A DNA stretch of 64,000 nt from Isoetes taiwanensis (lineage: Eukaryota > Streptophyta > Lycopodiopsida > Isoetales > Isoetaceae): positions 126,001-190,000 of the forward strand of contig JAJEKV010000282.1 of the NCBI GenBank assembly GCA_021234155.1, read 5' to 3'. The notes beneath the pieces are model-generated. The model was not told where the DNA came from. It searched no databases and saw only the letters and a program-made list of their open reading frames with translations. Position 1 is the stretch's first letter, and each line of letters opens with the position of its first letter. The translations under genes were made by a program, and so were the position numbers. Positions 11,946 to 23,715 of the stretch are shown piece after piece.

Positions 11946-13286
11946 GTTTTGGCAGTGTCCTGTTCTTTATGTTGAACACAACCCTGTTTTTTTCAACAAA
12001 CCATCTTCAGAGAAGGGCTCTTCTTCCAGTATTTTGGCCCCCCATTCGTCTGCTTTCTTATTGAAAATTCTCAAGACGGCCAGCTCTGTGGCTAGCCTCC
12101 ATCCATCATTAATGAGCAAAACATTCTCTGTTCTAATACATTCAGCATCTGTAGCTACATCATAGTTCAAGTTCTGGTCAGTTCATCTGAAGCACACAAA
12201 GGGATTATTTCGAGCATCAGGTTCTATAGGAGTTCGGACTTGGTGCAGCCCTTCATCACTTCACATTTCCACCTGCACACATCCAAGCCAAGGTACACAA
12301 ATCAGATGAAGATTCTTTTGCGATCAATGCCCGGTATTTGTACACACTGAAGAGGAAGCTCCGAATTAATAAATTTGTCTGAGTTGGGGCAAAACTTGCT
12401 ATTTGGTTGTCCTGCAAGTATCTGTACAAAATCAACAGGGCAGTTCATATATCTATATCTATTGAAGCTTTACCAGCCAAGTACATACATAAGACAAATT
12501 GAGAAGTAGAGTAGACGTTCCAGATAGTTTGCAGTAGATCCCAGAGTGGCTCCGGAGTTTAATCCATGTTATCAGCCTTTGTCACCGATTTCCACACTTC
12601 TATTTTGGTGCCTTATCAGATCTCCTTCCATTATCAGCATTTGCTATCTTTCGGCAGTCTGGCGGCATGGAGAGCATGCACACATCACTCTGAGTTTTTC
12701 AGAGGGCTAGTACCTGGGCTAGCCCCCATCCATCTGCCCAGCAAACACAACCCGCACAAGCCGTCTTCAAGCATTCTGATCTGTTATTCTGGAGGCATCT
12801 GCAAATACAAGAGACATCAGCAAATTTTTCAACGAGGCAAGCAGTAGAAGCAGATTAAGCTCAAATCAAGGCTCCTAGTTAGGCAACGGGAATCCAGTTG
12901 GCATCAATGATCGATTCACACATACCGCCTTCTATTCCCAGAAGAACAAGGCAATGTCAGCAAGTATCTATTGCCGCGGCACCATATCAGGATTCACTTT
13001 TAGTATTTGGCTCCATTTGCCACCACATCAGCTGAAAATAGAAGCTAGCTGCACCGCCATAGCCGGCCATCTGTGCTCTGTTAGGGTTCACGCCTATTTT
13101 TAGGGCTCGCGCCATATCCCACGGCTTATGTTCGGGTCCTATTCGTCATCAACGCATTCATGAAGATTTTTTATGGCGACAAAATCCGACCATTATCATC
13201 ATTTATGCCCCTAAATTCTTAGCACCATGTTGTAATTGTCAGACTTGTCTTATAAAAGTCTGTACATGTTTTTGTGCTAAAAACTT
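11946..13286. other. Unassigned sequence after the truncated Tat-like copy
   Basis: No family recognised. A short - strand frame at 12170-11967 (67 codons, charged, containing NKKADEWGAKILEEEPF) is the only protein-like piece; I cannot assign it. The rest up to 13286 has many stops in all frames and may be the 3' untranslated part of an LTR element whose polypurine tract follows. Confidence 0.35.
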
Positions 13287-13490
13287 TTAGGGGGAAACAT
13301 TGTTAACCACTAGGTGGTTAACATTGTGCACATGCTAGGTGTCAGTGGTGGCAGACGACACTTGGCATGTTTAGGTTAGCATAAGTGTAGGGCTTAGATT
13401 TAGCTAGATGTAGGGCTCATATTTGCGGTCTATACTATATTAGACCAGAGCCTCTTCAGATGATTTCAGGTTTGATCTTATATTTGGAGA
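13287..13490 (+). repeat. Candidate LTR start with polypurine tract
   Basis: A purine tract TTAGGGGGAAA (13287-13297) stands just before TGTTAACCAC at 13301, the usual polypurine tract plus TG start of a 3' LTR. The first bases form an inverted repeat, GTTAACCAC and GTGGTTAAC with a 3-nt gap (13302-13322). No second copy is present in the window, so the far end of the LTR cannot be set. Confidence 0.3.
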
Positions 13491-14519
13491 GCCTCATTTG
13501 GCACACATTTTCCATATTCTTTGTGCATATTTTGTTTGTTTCATGATCTTGAGCATGGCAGGCTTGTAGCATCTGGCAGTCATGGACTGCTGCTGCAAGA
13601 CGTATGCCAAGAACTCAAAATTAACATGTATGACCAATAGTAGCACCAGTAGGACCCTGAGGAATTGCAGGAGCAGCAGTGGCATCACCCCAGAGGTTGT
13701 AGCAACAGTAGCATTCCAACCGGTCGCAGCAGTAGCGCTTGCATCAGAAGCTGTAGCAACACTTGCTTGAGGAGCTGTATGAGCAGCAAATGGTCCATTT
13801 ATTCCTTTTTGCACGGTGTTTGCTACAATATAGCTAAGCGACGAAAAATCTGTACCTTTCCTTTGAACCGTTGCAACAGCATCATTGATGTTTCTTACAT
13901 ACCTCATTCGAGCAAGCTCTTGTCAATGTGACTCCTGTTGTAGAGAGGTAAGATCATAGGCCACATACAGCCATTGTATCTGTCACTGTGAATTTCACAA
14001 TACGTGGATCATTGGAGCAATGAATGCCAAGACAAGATGCCTTGATAATATGCACAAGAGCATGAAATCTCATCTTAGACAGTGAATCGAATGGATTTGG
14101 AATGTATTTGGATTTCAGTTCTTGCATTTTTACCTACATTGTGTTCAGCCATTGCAACAACATAAAAGAATTGGGCATCAAATTCTCGGACTCTTCCATC
14201 ATGAAACCTCGAAATGGTGGCCAATTCATAAATTGATTATAGTGAAGCCAAGAACGACAACCTCAGCCATGGCTTAAATTTGAGCATGAATCTGGACCCA
14301 ATTAGCGACTTCTTGGGCAGCCAGAGCAGAGCACATGCAGATCTCCAGAGCCAAAAATGCAACTCTGGACCTTCCAGGTGTTAATCCGAGGAGAGATTAG
14401 CTTCAAATAAATTTCGCCAAGTGTCAGCCTGGGAAAAAATTGGCGTCAAACAAATTCAGTTCAAAAAAAAATTGAACATCCAACGTATAAGAGTGAAAGA
14501 GACTTCCTATAGTATGAGA
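13491..14519. other. Unassigned repeat-bearing segment
   Basis: A - strand frame at 13907-13494 contains an Ala/Thr/Val-rich stretch and a Leu-rich end; its frame appears broken and I do not recognise it. The piece 13561-13630 (GGCTTGTAGCATC through CTCAAAATTAACA) is repeated at about 56905-56972. The remainder has no coding signal. Confidence 0.35.
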
Positions 14520-14815
14520 GAAAAATTTGAGACTCCTAATTTCCGTGGAAACCCTTCCTATTTTCCGTAGAAACCTTTCTAAATTTTCATGGAAACCCTT
14601 CCTATTTTCCGTGGAAACCCTTCCGGCTTTCATTAAAATGAAGAAGGGTTTCCATGGAAACCCTTCCTAATTTTCGTAGAAACCCTTCCAAATTTCTAAG
14701 TTTGGAAAATAGGAAGGGTTTCCATGGAAATTAGGAAGGGTTTCCATGGAAAAGGGAAGGGTTTCCCATTTTGAAAACCGGATGGGTTTCCACGGAAAGG
14801 GGGAAGGGTTTCCAC
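14520..14815. repeat. Cluster of inverted and direct GGAAGGGTTTCC-type units
   Basis: About 14 copies of a ~20-bp unit built on GAAGGGTTTCCNNGGAAA occur here. The first five (14545-14628) read as GGAAACCCTTCC and most later ones as GGAAGGGTTTCC, so the two halves can pair. The centre is a perfect 24-bp palindrome at 14643-14666 around CCATGG. Four related units occur at 56838-56900. This is a compact inverted array, not a CRISPR array: there are no unique spacers and the host is a eukaryote. Confidence 0.8.
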
Positions 14816-14818
14816 CCC

Positions 14819-14995
14819 TTTTTTGGGTTGCCCCTAGGGGGGCAATCCCTTGCTTATATGGGTTTTTGGCATATTCCTGGTATATGTCAGTATATGCCAA
14901 GAACATCCTGAAAACTGCTCCAAACTCCCAATTGCCTGTAAACTGTCGGTTGCCTCTGTTGCTGGGCAACCGCACTAAAACCGTCTAACCGGCAA
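14819..14995 (+). repeat. Dispersed repeat, first copy (partner at 15798)
   Basis: Starts GGGTTGCCCCTAGGG, then a GCTTATATGGGTTTTTGGCATAT-type block and AAAACTGCT; ends near CTAACCGGCA. The same order occurs at 15798-15970 with many substitutions. The two copies could be ends of one small element about 1.1 kb long or two independent insertions. Confidence 0.55.
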
Positions 14996-15797
14996 ACCTT
15001 AAATAAGTGTAGCACTCTGCGCTTACACTACTAGCTAAGACTGCAAGGTTTTGAACCTCATGCTGTTCTACAGGATTGTATGACTTGTGAAGAAACATGG
15101 ATTGGAAATTTCCCTACCTGGACTGGAGCCAAACAGGGGCTTGACATGGCAGATGACTAAAAGAAGAGGCGGATCAGCCTTAGCTCCTGGAGTTCTTCTG
15201 TGCAAGGGTTGTTACTAGAGCGCTCTGTGTATTCTGTGACTTGATCAACAGGGAAAGCCGTACTACATTAACGAGGTAGGTTCTTTTTCATTTCTGCTCT
15301 ATTGTCATTTCGTGAACATTGTCCGGCAATGGGGTAAGCAGTCCAATCCTTATGTCACTGGAAGTTTTTATCTGCTTAGATTCTTGCAGAAACAAAAACC
15401 CAGCTCCATATCCTTAGTGAACACTCCTTTTTTTTTTCTTTTTTTGAGGGAATGAAGCTTTTTAATCATTAATTATGGAAAATAAGAACAAAATAGTTAA
15501 TGTGCATGACAAATGATGTCAGCAGCATTTTCTAGAAGCAGTTGGACTTAAGGATAAGCCTATACAAAATATGAGAATAATAGTAAGAAATAGACATGTT
15601 ATAATAGTCTATGGATAAGATCCCAATGATCTAATGAACCGAAAAACTTGAGAAGAACAGGAGATCGTCTGAATAGCTTAGATTGCTTTACAGCTACCAA
15701 GATTTGCAGGTTCTTGCACGAATATATTTAGGTAGAAAATGAATAAAAGAAGGAAAATCTAAGACATAGAGTCAATCCGCTTGATATGAAAGCTTGA
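14996..15797. other. Unassigned sequence between two dispersed repeat copies
   Basis: No coding frame of note and no recognised family. A T-rich run lies at 15428-15445. Nothing further can be supported. Confidence 0.3.
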
Positions 15798-15970
15798 TAT
15801 TTGGGTTGCCCCTAGGGCGCAAACTCTTGCTCATATGGGTTTTTGATATATTTCAAATATATGTCGGCATATGCCTAGAATATGCCAAAAACTGCTGCAA
15901 ACTAGTTGTTGCCAGTAATTTGACGGCCAGTCTTGTTGCTCGTCGCGTTGTTCGAACCACCTAACCAGCA
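15798..15970 (+). repeat. Dispersed repeat, second copy
   Basis: Diverged copy of 14819-14995, sharing GGGTTGCCCCTAGGG, CTCATATGGGTTTTTG, ATATGTCGGCATATGCC and a terminal CTAACCAGCA. Confidence 0.55.
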
Positions 15971-16153
15971 TGAACTTTGATGTTGTGCAAGTATCAAGCT
16001 TCTAGATTTAGGTTTAATGCAGGCCGAAGCCCTAAAGACTGAATCTTCATAAATGATCTTCTGGTAACCGAGATCTCGTTGTTTTCCTTCCCCAAACTAA
16101 TGACAGAAAAGATCTCTTGCTTCTCATATTTCTAGTCTGGCTCTTCTTGCTGC

Positions 16154-17703
16154 TGTGACGCTCCCAGAATCCATACGATGCTCCCATCGTATAGATACGG
16201 GACTTCCCCTCCCATGGCGACTAAATCCACATGGCAAGGCCCTCTGTCATACTCGGACTACTTGGGATGGCCAAGTATACGGGCGAGGAACACGGAGGTG
16301 TCATTCGTCCCACGTCCTCTATGGGAAATCTATACAGCTGAAGCATGCATATACGTTAGCATACAATCATAATGCAAATAATATACCACCACGAAGGGTG
16401 GCCCATCCATCATCAATCACGGTACAGATAACACATCCATAATAACATGAAATAATACCATAACAGGCACTACCCCGAGCTCAGACTCCAAGTGATCAAC
16501 TGACGGCCAAGGCCTCAAGATATCAACAGACGGAAGTATAACATGGTGTTGGCTGGCATAAGACAATGGCTAGGGTTGTCCACTCCATCCGCCCCTCCTG
16601 TGCACACTTTGCAGATAGGCTGAATCATGCTATGACGTGCTTGTAGCCCTCCGGAAACGCAATCCCAAGGAATCACCCTTTGGGACTACTCCGGGTTACA
16701 TCTCCCCGGTCCGATGAGGCAGATCAGAGAGGCGTCTCCTCCCCGAGTATGACGGATCCCTGGGTGTGCTAGAGAACACATGCCGCATCAGCGACCCCCC
16801 CATCCGTACCCGACTTACTCCCCTAAATCTAAAGGTCGGCTCACCAACCCGTTCGAGCCCAAAGCGGCCATATAGGCTCTCACCCATACCCGAGAGAGTA
16901 TGGCCCAGAGAGTGTCAGACCCGTACCCGGCCCACACACAGTGACCGGCTATAAGTCTAGCACACTATAGGAGTCCCGTAACCGCGCTAGGCAGGACCCC
17001 ACCCTTGATTCACCCTCATACTCGTTGTCTGGTGCTGAACCACATCATAGCATCCACAGCCAGGGTGGCTCTTGTGCACAGGCCACATATATTGGGTATT
17101 AAGGGATCGACATCTCTAATCCTAGGAAGCCTTTAGGTCACTACCCTTCCCTTAATTTCCAATACACGGAAGCAGCAGAAAGAACTAATGTAATTACCAT
17201 CCATGTATTCAAAGCAACTCATCAGAGAATTTAATCATTCCATCTACTCAAAGAAGTGTCAGCAAAAGAGAACCCTATCTACTGACTAACCGGTGTCTTG
17301 GCTGGAGCCATGGTCACGGTAGGCATCCATCTTTCGAAACTGGTATGTAAGTGTTGGCAAAACAAGCTTAGGCTACTGGCTGCTGCTCCTCCTCAATCCC
17401 AATTCGAATTTGGGAGAGAAATTGGGGTAGGACCCCTATTCCTAGGCCCAAAATGGTAAGTCCCTTCTGGCCAATCGCTTGGGCCAGGTGGCGCTCCCTT
17501 ATTGGTGATAATTAGATAATTAGACTATAATGACTTAATTAGGTTAATTAAGCCATTATAATTCATAATTATCCCTTTGGCTTTATTAACATAGCTAATA
17601 AAAACCATTATGGGTAACCCTCACTTGGACCATTAAGCCCATTGAGTCCTGGTGACGTGTCATGGTATCCATACGTATACCGTATAGATACCGGAACGCC
17701 ACA
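16154..17703 (-). repeat. 3' LTR of the chromovirus, about 1550 bp
   Basis: On the + strand it runs from TGTGACGCTCCC to GGAACGCCACA, giving TG...CA termini. The lower end matches 30374-30534 with 3 differences in about 161 bp (positions 4, ACA/CCC and CTCT/CTCC sites). The upper end is followed by TCCCCTTGG, the complement of a purine tract. Near the lower end ATACGATG and CATCGTAT form an 8-bp stem around CTCC. Confidence 0.85.
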
Positions 17704-17712
17704 TCCCCTTGG
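17704..17712 (-). promoter_or_regulatory. Polypurine tract of the chromovirus
   Basis: On the - strand CCAAGGGGA directly abuts the LTR start TGTGGCGTTCC. This is where plus-strand DNA synthesis would be primed; it fixes the element orientation together with the primer binding site at 30359-30372. Confidence 0.7.
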
Positions 17713-18159
17713 ATTAATGTTGTCCTCAGCATTAGAGTTAGTGGAAGTAAGTTCTAGCAGAAATAACTTTAATTTATTGAAGTAGGAAAGGTTCACATAC
17801 GGAAACAGTAGAACAAGAAGTGTTGTCTCAACAAAACAGTAAGAAATTATTTTGAAAAAACATTTCAAAGACAATTGAAGTTCAAAAACACAAGTTGGCC
17901 TACGACGTGAGGCCTCCATTCTTCTGCAGCTTATGAGTACGCTCTACTGGCCTGCAGAAGTGCATGCATTAGTGTTTAAGAACTAAGTGAAATAGGTGGT
18001 TGAAGGGACCACACCCTTAAAGGAATAAAAATATGAATGCAAGGGTCCTATCATGTCTAGGGCTTGCATCTCGTCTCGGCGTAAGGAATGGCAATATTCC
18101 CATAATGGCCGTAGACGAATGCGTCCTATCATGAATGCCTATATGCCCACTTTCCCCAT
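17713..18159 (-). other. 3' untranslated region of the chromovirus
   Basis: About 450 bp between the end of the chromodomain frame and the polypurine tract. No frame of interest. Confidence 0.5.
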
Positions 18160-18777
18160 CTAGGATGCATGTAACCCAACCTCTAGAATGATCCGTGCTG
18201 GATTGCACTCATATGACCCCTGTCGCACTAACAGAGCACTCTGCTTACCATTTGGGTTGGAGATGATTGCATCTTGGATGGTTCGGCCCTGGCACTCCTT
18301 CATAAAGTCCGGGTAAGTCTTATCCAAATCCGCCGTAAGAACCCATGTTGCGTCCTCTGTGGGTAAGTGTTTCCACTTGACCAAGTATTGCAAAATTTGA
18401 GTTCGACGGGTTTGTTTATAGGCACGATCAAGGAGAACTTCTGGCACAATCTCCAACTGATCCTCAGTCATCTCCAGAAGTGTTGGTGCGTCAAGTGTCT
18501 CTTCTGGGTCGGGATGGTGCTTCTTGAGAAGACTTACATGGAAGACTTTATGGATCTTTAAATGTGCGGGTAGATCCAACCAGTAGGCCTGAGGTCCTAT
18601 CCTTTCGGTTATCCGAAATGGTCCCGCCCATCTAGGTGCAAGTTTCTTACAGTTGCCAATCTTAAGTTTGGCTTGCTTCACCTTGATCTTTAGCCAAACT
18701 GACTCATCAACTTGAAACTCCCGAGGAGTACGGTGGCGATCTGCTAGACTCTTCTGTCGAGCTCTTGCAGCTAGCAA
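18160..18777 (-). pseudogene. Integrase C-terminus with chromodomain
   Basis: 205-codon open frame. It opens with the integrase C-terminal region (ADRHRTPREFQVDESVWLK, then APRWAGPFRITERIGPQAYW and FHVSLLKKHH), the GPY/F-type module of Ty3 integrases. Further on PEVLLDRAY, LQYLVKWKHLPTEDATWV and a Tyr-Pro-Asp-Phe end form a chromodomain. In the chromovirus clade this domain tethers integration to modified histone tails. The frame is shifted relative to the integrase core ending near 18771, so one polyprotein is not continuous here. The tail after the chromodomain, about 45 residues, is not recognised. Confidence 0.85.
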
Positions 18778-20663
18778 ATACGGGCCCGAACCTCTTCAAC
18801 CAGGCCTTGCATGTCTGCAAGCAATTGCTGGGAAACCTCTACCTTGGAGACTGGATTATGCCATGTGTCTGGTGTACGGCATTGATAGCCATAATTAATC
18901 ATGAAGGGAGATATCCTTGAGGACTTCTGTTTGGTACTGTTGTAGGCAAACTCTACCAAATAAATGTAGTCTGCCCATTGAGACTGTTTGTTCCAGACAT
19001 AGTTACGTAGCATATCTTCAATGATGCGATTGGTACGCTCAGTTTGACCATCTGTCTGCGGGTGATAAGTTGTGCTCATGGCAAGCTTAGTCTAAATAGT
19101 GCTGAAGAAATCTTTCCAAAATGCACTAACAAACTTAGGATCCCGATCCGATATTATGGTACGGGGCATCCCATGCAGACGGAATACTTCCTTGGTGAAG
19201 AGCAAGGCGGTATCCAGTGCAGTATCTGTGGTACAACATGGCAAGAAATGTGCCATTTTAGAAAGTTTGTCGACCACTACCATTAAGGCATCAAACCCTC
19301 TTAATGTACGCGGAAGCTCCACGATAAAATCCATGGTAATAACTTCCCACTTAGCATTGGGCACGTCGAGGGGTTGCAATTCACCTGGAATACGCAACTG
19401 TTCTGCCTTTGTTTGTTGACAAGTCTGGCACTGCTTAATGTACCTGTTCATGCTTGGCCAGAAATAGCTGGAGCGGATTTTGAAATATGTCTTCATAAAC
19501 CCCGCATGCCCTGCTATCGGACTGTTATGTGTATCATGGAGAATGAGCTTACGAACTCCAGACGTCTCGGAAACACATAATTTGTCTTTGTAATAAAGGA
19601 GTTGAGCTTCCTTCTTGTAATGGTAGAAAGTCTCCCTCTCCTTATTTGTTCTGGCTTCCTTAGATACACTTTGCCATACCTCTTGGAATTCCGGATCTGT
19701 AGGAAGGGTCTGCTGGATCTGTTTCCCAAACTTAGTGGGGAGTGTGGAGAAAGCATTACAATGCGTGCGAGTTACGAATGGATGCCTGGAAAGGGCGTCA
19801 GCAACAACATTCTGCTTGCCCGGTTTATAAATGACCTCAAAGTCATATTCCTCTAGGAATTCCATCCACCGTCTTTGCCTCAAATTAAGATGGGGTTGTG
19901 TGAAGATGTATTGGAGGCTTTGATGATCAGTATCCAACTGGAATTGCCTTCCAAGCAAATAATGCTGCCAAATACGCAAGGCACGCACGACGGCGAGTAA
20001 CTCTTGGTCATGCATGGGGTATCGATGCTCGGCATCATTCATCTTTCGAGAGTCATAAGTGATGACCCGACCGTCTTGCATTAAAACGCCCCCTGTAGCT
20101 ATTTTACTGGTATCAGTGGCAACCCACTTGTCCTTGTGAGGATCTGGCATCGTAAGAACGAGAGCTGTTGTCAAAGCATCTTTTAAAGCTTGGATGCCGG
20201 CCTGTACCTTATTTTCCCAATGTGCCATCCAATCCTTAACCTTATCATGCTTGGTCAGGTCGGTCAAAGGTCCGGCGAGCTTGGCAAAGTCCTTGACAAA
20301 TTTACGGTAATAACCCGCCAAGCCTAGGAAACTGCGGACCTCGGACACATTGGTTGGAATTGGCATTTCCTTGACCGCTTCAATTTTAGCTGGGTCGGTA
20401 GCTTTTCCCTCTGCGGACACAATATGTCCCAGGTAATCAACCTTGGTGGTGGCAAAGCGACACTTAGAAAATTTGGCATATAATTGGTGGTGTCTCAATT
20501 TCTGTAATGTCAACCAAAGATGTCGTTCATGATCTTCCAATGTCTTACTGTATATGAGGATATCATCAAAGAATATAATGATAAAATCGTCAAGGTATTC
20601 GCGGAAGACATCATTCATGAGTCGCATGAAGGTGGCCGGAGCATTGGTCAGGCCAAATGGCAT
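18771..20663 (-). pseudogene. Chromovirus RT (C-terminal part), RNase H and integrase core
   Basis: The frame from 20663 opens [12 protein letters not shown]; the RT active site is FFDD at residues 31-34 (YxDD-type box with Phe). RNase H follows with [13 protein letters not shown] and DHQSLQYI, ending ADALSRHP. Integrase has an H/C zinc region ending CQTCQQTK, then the core with TMDFIVELP (first Asp) and ISDRDPKF (second Asp). An in-frame TAG at 19092-19094 stands where families have Trp; the frame continues to the third acidic residue in TDGQTERTNR and runs to 18771. Catalytic residues are all visible, but the stop makes this copy defective. Confidence 0.92.
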
Positions 20664-21485
20664 GACTGTAAATTCGTAATGCCCATAACGAGTCCGGAAA
20701 GCAGATTTATGGATGTCATCCTCTTTAATTCTTAGCTAGTGATATCCTGATCGAAGATCAATCTTCGTAAAATACTTAGCCCCTTGCGATTGATCTATAA
20801 GATCATCGACCCGCGGTAAAGTATATCGATTCTTAATAGTATGCTTATTTAGTTGCCGGTAATCAATGCACATCCTCATGGTGCCATCTTTCTTCTTAAC
20901 AAAGAGTATCGGGGCTCCAAAGGGTGAAATGCTAGGCCTGATAAAGCCCAATTTGATGAGTTCCTATAACTGCTTCTTAAGCTCGGTCAACTCAGGAAGA
21001 CTCATCCGATATGGGGCCCTACTGGTAGGCTTGGTGCCTGGCTCCAAGGTAATTTCACATTCTACCCATCTGAAAGGCGGTAGCCGATTGATTTCGTCGG
21101 GAAAAAGATCATGATACTCCCGAAGAATCATGGCTATTGCTGGAGGCAAGGCGTCAAGGACTTGATCCTGTTGGGACTTAGCTTCCACTGAAGCAAGGCG
21201 GATCATGCCCATGATCTGCGACTTCCTGAGAGCCCTATGCAACTGTCGTAATGAAATACATTGCATAATAGGAGTGACTGGCTTACCTGCAATAGTGACT
21301 CGAGTTCTATTCGCGGCATTGAAGATGGCTTCCCGTTTCTCGCAATCAATGCTGGCCTTGGCTGCAGCCAAGAATTCCATGCCCACAATGAGATCATAGC
21401 GGCCAATATCCATTATCTCGACTCCTAGAGCAACAGGTGCCCCTGGCAGCTGTATACTCACCCCGGATATGGCGGACGGCCCCAC
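20664..21485 (-). pseudogene. Chromovirus protease/RT linker and N-terminal RT
   Basis: The frame 21485-20964 covers the retropepsin C-terminal side and the pre-RT region (ending SLPELTELKKQL), closed by TAG at 20964-20966. The same frame resumes with [31 protein letters not shown] and [10 protein letters not shown], classic N-terminal RT blocks including the first catalytic Asp in KIDL. A second TAG at 20736-20738 replaces the Gln usual in SGYHQ. Text between 20735 and 20664 continues the RT into the MPFGL block. Confidence 0.9.
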
Positions 21486-22270
21486 TTGCTAGGGTAACTG
21501 GACGTGGCTTAGACTTCAAAGGGGTTAGCTGTAAGGCTTCTGCCATTCTAGGTGATGCAAAGTTATGAGTACTACCTGTATCCATAAGAATGATAAAAGG
21601 TTTACAATCTGCTTGGCCAACCGTAGAAATGACAGAGGGCTGGTGGTTGGCTTGACCGGTTTCAATAGCAGCGTAAATGTGAGACTCACCTGTTATATAG
21701 TCAGGCACGTCACCCTCAGCGGTATTATCCGGGTCTTCCCAATCCATATCTGCTAGAGCAGCCCGTGACCGCCTGCGGTAATGTAGAAAATATTCTACAT
21801 CGCGGTGCCTCTGGCTGAAGCACCGACATAAGCTCCCCGCTTCCTTACGCAGAATCGCTCTTGGGTCTCCTAGGGAATAGCTTGAAGGATATCCCCGAAA
21901 GCCCCTTGTTGTTGGTGGGCTTCTCCGCACGGTGAAGGAAACCTTCTTATCAGTCTTCCGTACTCCGAAGAGAGGCGGGAGGTATTCGACTAGGCGAGCG
22001 CCCAGAAGGGTGTGTATACCCCTTTGTTTTGAGGGAACAAAGAGGGTCGTGGTGGCTGGTACCTTTGGGGTGTCCTCCCCTAGGCTAAGTGCTTTAGCCT
22101 CGCTTCGCAATGGTCTTAGGGTCTATAGTTCGAACCATCTTCCTTATGGTAGGGGATAAGCCCCTCAGATAGCCTTCAACAGCCCTTCTACGCCATTAAT
22201 CCTGGGGACGATAAACGTAGCGCATAAACTCATCCCAGATAAGCCCTCGATAGTCATGTTTTTCTGTTCT
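21394..22270 (-). pseudogene. Chromovirus gag C-terminal region and aspartic protease
   Basis: In the 238-codon frame 22110-21394 the protease signature is FIILMDTGSTHNFASP (active-site Asp-Thr-Gly), with MAEAL following, as in Ty3 retropepsins. Upstream residues are Ser/Arg-rich with a Cys-His cluster (LCRCFSQRHRDVE) that may be the remnant of a CCHC knuckle. The join to gag is frameshifted near 22110-22290. Confidence 0.8.
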
Positions 22271-22291
22271 AAAGCGATAGAAAGTTTGGAT

Positions 22292-23065
22292 CTATTGGCA
22301 ACGATGAGCCTTTGGTACATAATGTGATTTGAAGGCTTTGGCAAAAATTTTGTAGCGGCACCTTCCCCTCATGAGCCCATGAGAGCGAGCATATCCTTTC
22401 CACCAGATTCGTGCCGACCCTGTAAGATTGGTGGTGGCAACTTTGCCGATATCCTTGTCAGTCATCCCATATGACTTTCCAAACTCCTGCATTTCGTCCA
22501 ACCATGATTCGGCATCTACCCCATTCCTGGTTTTCCCTGGGAATTGCGCGAGCTTCCGATTCTTCCATATGCTAGTGATGGCGGAATCCACCGTTTTCTG
22601 GTAATCCTTTTTGCTGGTCTTGGCATGGTCGGCCTCATCCTCAAAGGAATCGGAAGAGTCAGAAGACTCCGAGGCAGCATCCGAGGACGAACTAGGGTGT
22701 GTCCTCTTAGATCGACTTGCCATAGCGGGCGCAGGTGCAGGTGCAGGTTGCGGGTTCAGTGGAGCAGGAATCTCTGGTCCATATTCCTGTGGCGGATTCT
22801 GCTGCAATACGTATGCTTGGAGCTCAGTAAGCTGACGTTTCATAATGGTGAGCTCCTGTTCTGGGGTAAGATGGCCCGGTTTAACGGGTGTCGCCCAAGG
22901 GAAAGGGCGTGCACCGTCTAGATAGAACAAATCAAAGATAAGCATACTCATTCCATTTGTTATAACAATAAGATTACAAAAGGAAACACGTTTATCATTA
23001 AGATGAAAACCACGGTTACTAGAAACTTTTGAGGTTACATGTAGACAAGAGAGGTCCTCAAACAA
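22292..23065 (-). pseudogene. Chromovirus gag
   Basis: 257-codon frame. The first ~60 residues look non-gag and the true start is unclear. A Pro/Ala-rich and Ser-rich acidic linker (DAASESSDSSDSFEDEAD) precedes the retrotransposon gag capsid block SWLDEMQEFGKSYG, then LTGSARIWWKGY. The last part continues downstream in another frame. Gag would form the particle that packages element RNA. Confidence 0.8.
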
Positions 23066-23070
23066 CTAGC

Positions 23071-23540
23071 TTAGGGCTGCGTGAAGGGGTATAGGATGGA
23101 GTATCGAAGACTCTCCCTCACTGCTCGGACTACTTTGTACCTAGTCCAAGCCTGAATTATAACATACTGATAGTCCAAAGTAGGGTTGATGATTAACAAA
23201 TTAAAGAGGTCTCGAAATGCATAAAATATCTGCCATAGATGATCGTTCGCGTCAGCAAAGGCTTCGTGCTTAGTACAATCCCAATAATTCCAAGTGCGAC
23301 GGAGTGTTTGCTGCAAATGCTCGAAAGCGTGATCGCGAAGGATGTTAACGATCTCGAAACCCTTGATGGGGTCGTATGGCTCTCCTTCATCCTACGCTTC
23401 CTCCTCTTCATAATCTTCGTCGTCATCTTCATATTCTTCATCATCCTCTTCATAGTCTTGTTCTGGCGGCGGCTCGTCCTCTTCCTTCTTTCCATTGTTC
23501 TGGTTCCCCTTCTTCTTCTTCCTCTTCTATAAGAAGGCAC
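23071..23540 (-). pseudogene. X3: acidic-tract protein of unknown function upstream of gag
   Basis: One frame runs the whole length with a single internal TAG at 23392-23394. A Lys-rich start leads to a 30-residue Asp/Glu/Tyr tract (about 23395-23500), then DEGEPYDPIKGFEIVNILRD and a helical, Trp/Tyr/Phe-rich region of about 90 residues (LRRTWNYWDCTKHEAF, LWQIFYAFRDLFNLLI). It ends at a stop at 23071. I recognise no domain. The acidic tract is the kind found in histone chaperones and nuclear proteins, but that is only compositional. The overlapping Arg/Met-rich frame is a shadow. Confidence 0.5.
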
Positions 23541-23715
23541 GAATGGATATACAACAAATGAATTATTCCTTATACTTCAAACTCTAGAAAGAGAAAGACG
23601 AGTATTGTAGGAAAAAAACAATTTGCTTATATTCAAAAATGCATGAAAGATCAATGCAAGGTTACATATTTTTGAGTAGCCAAAGGCTATACTCTACAAT
23701 GCATGATATAAGTAG

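Noticed and set aside
14520-14815. Regular short repeats as a CRISPR array
   Set aside because: Units occur in both orientations, spacers are short and repeat-like, and the sequence is plant nuclear DNA.
22544-22921. 125-codon + strand frame
   Set aside because: It lies antisense to the chromovirus gag and has no independent support.
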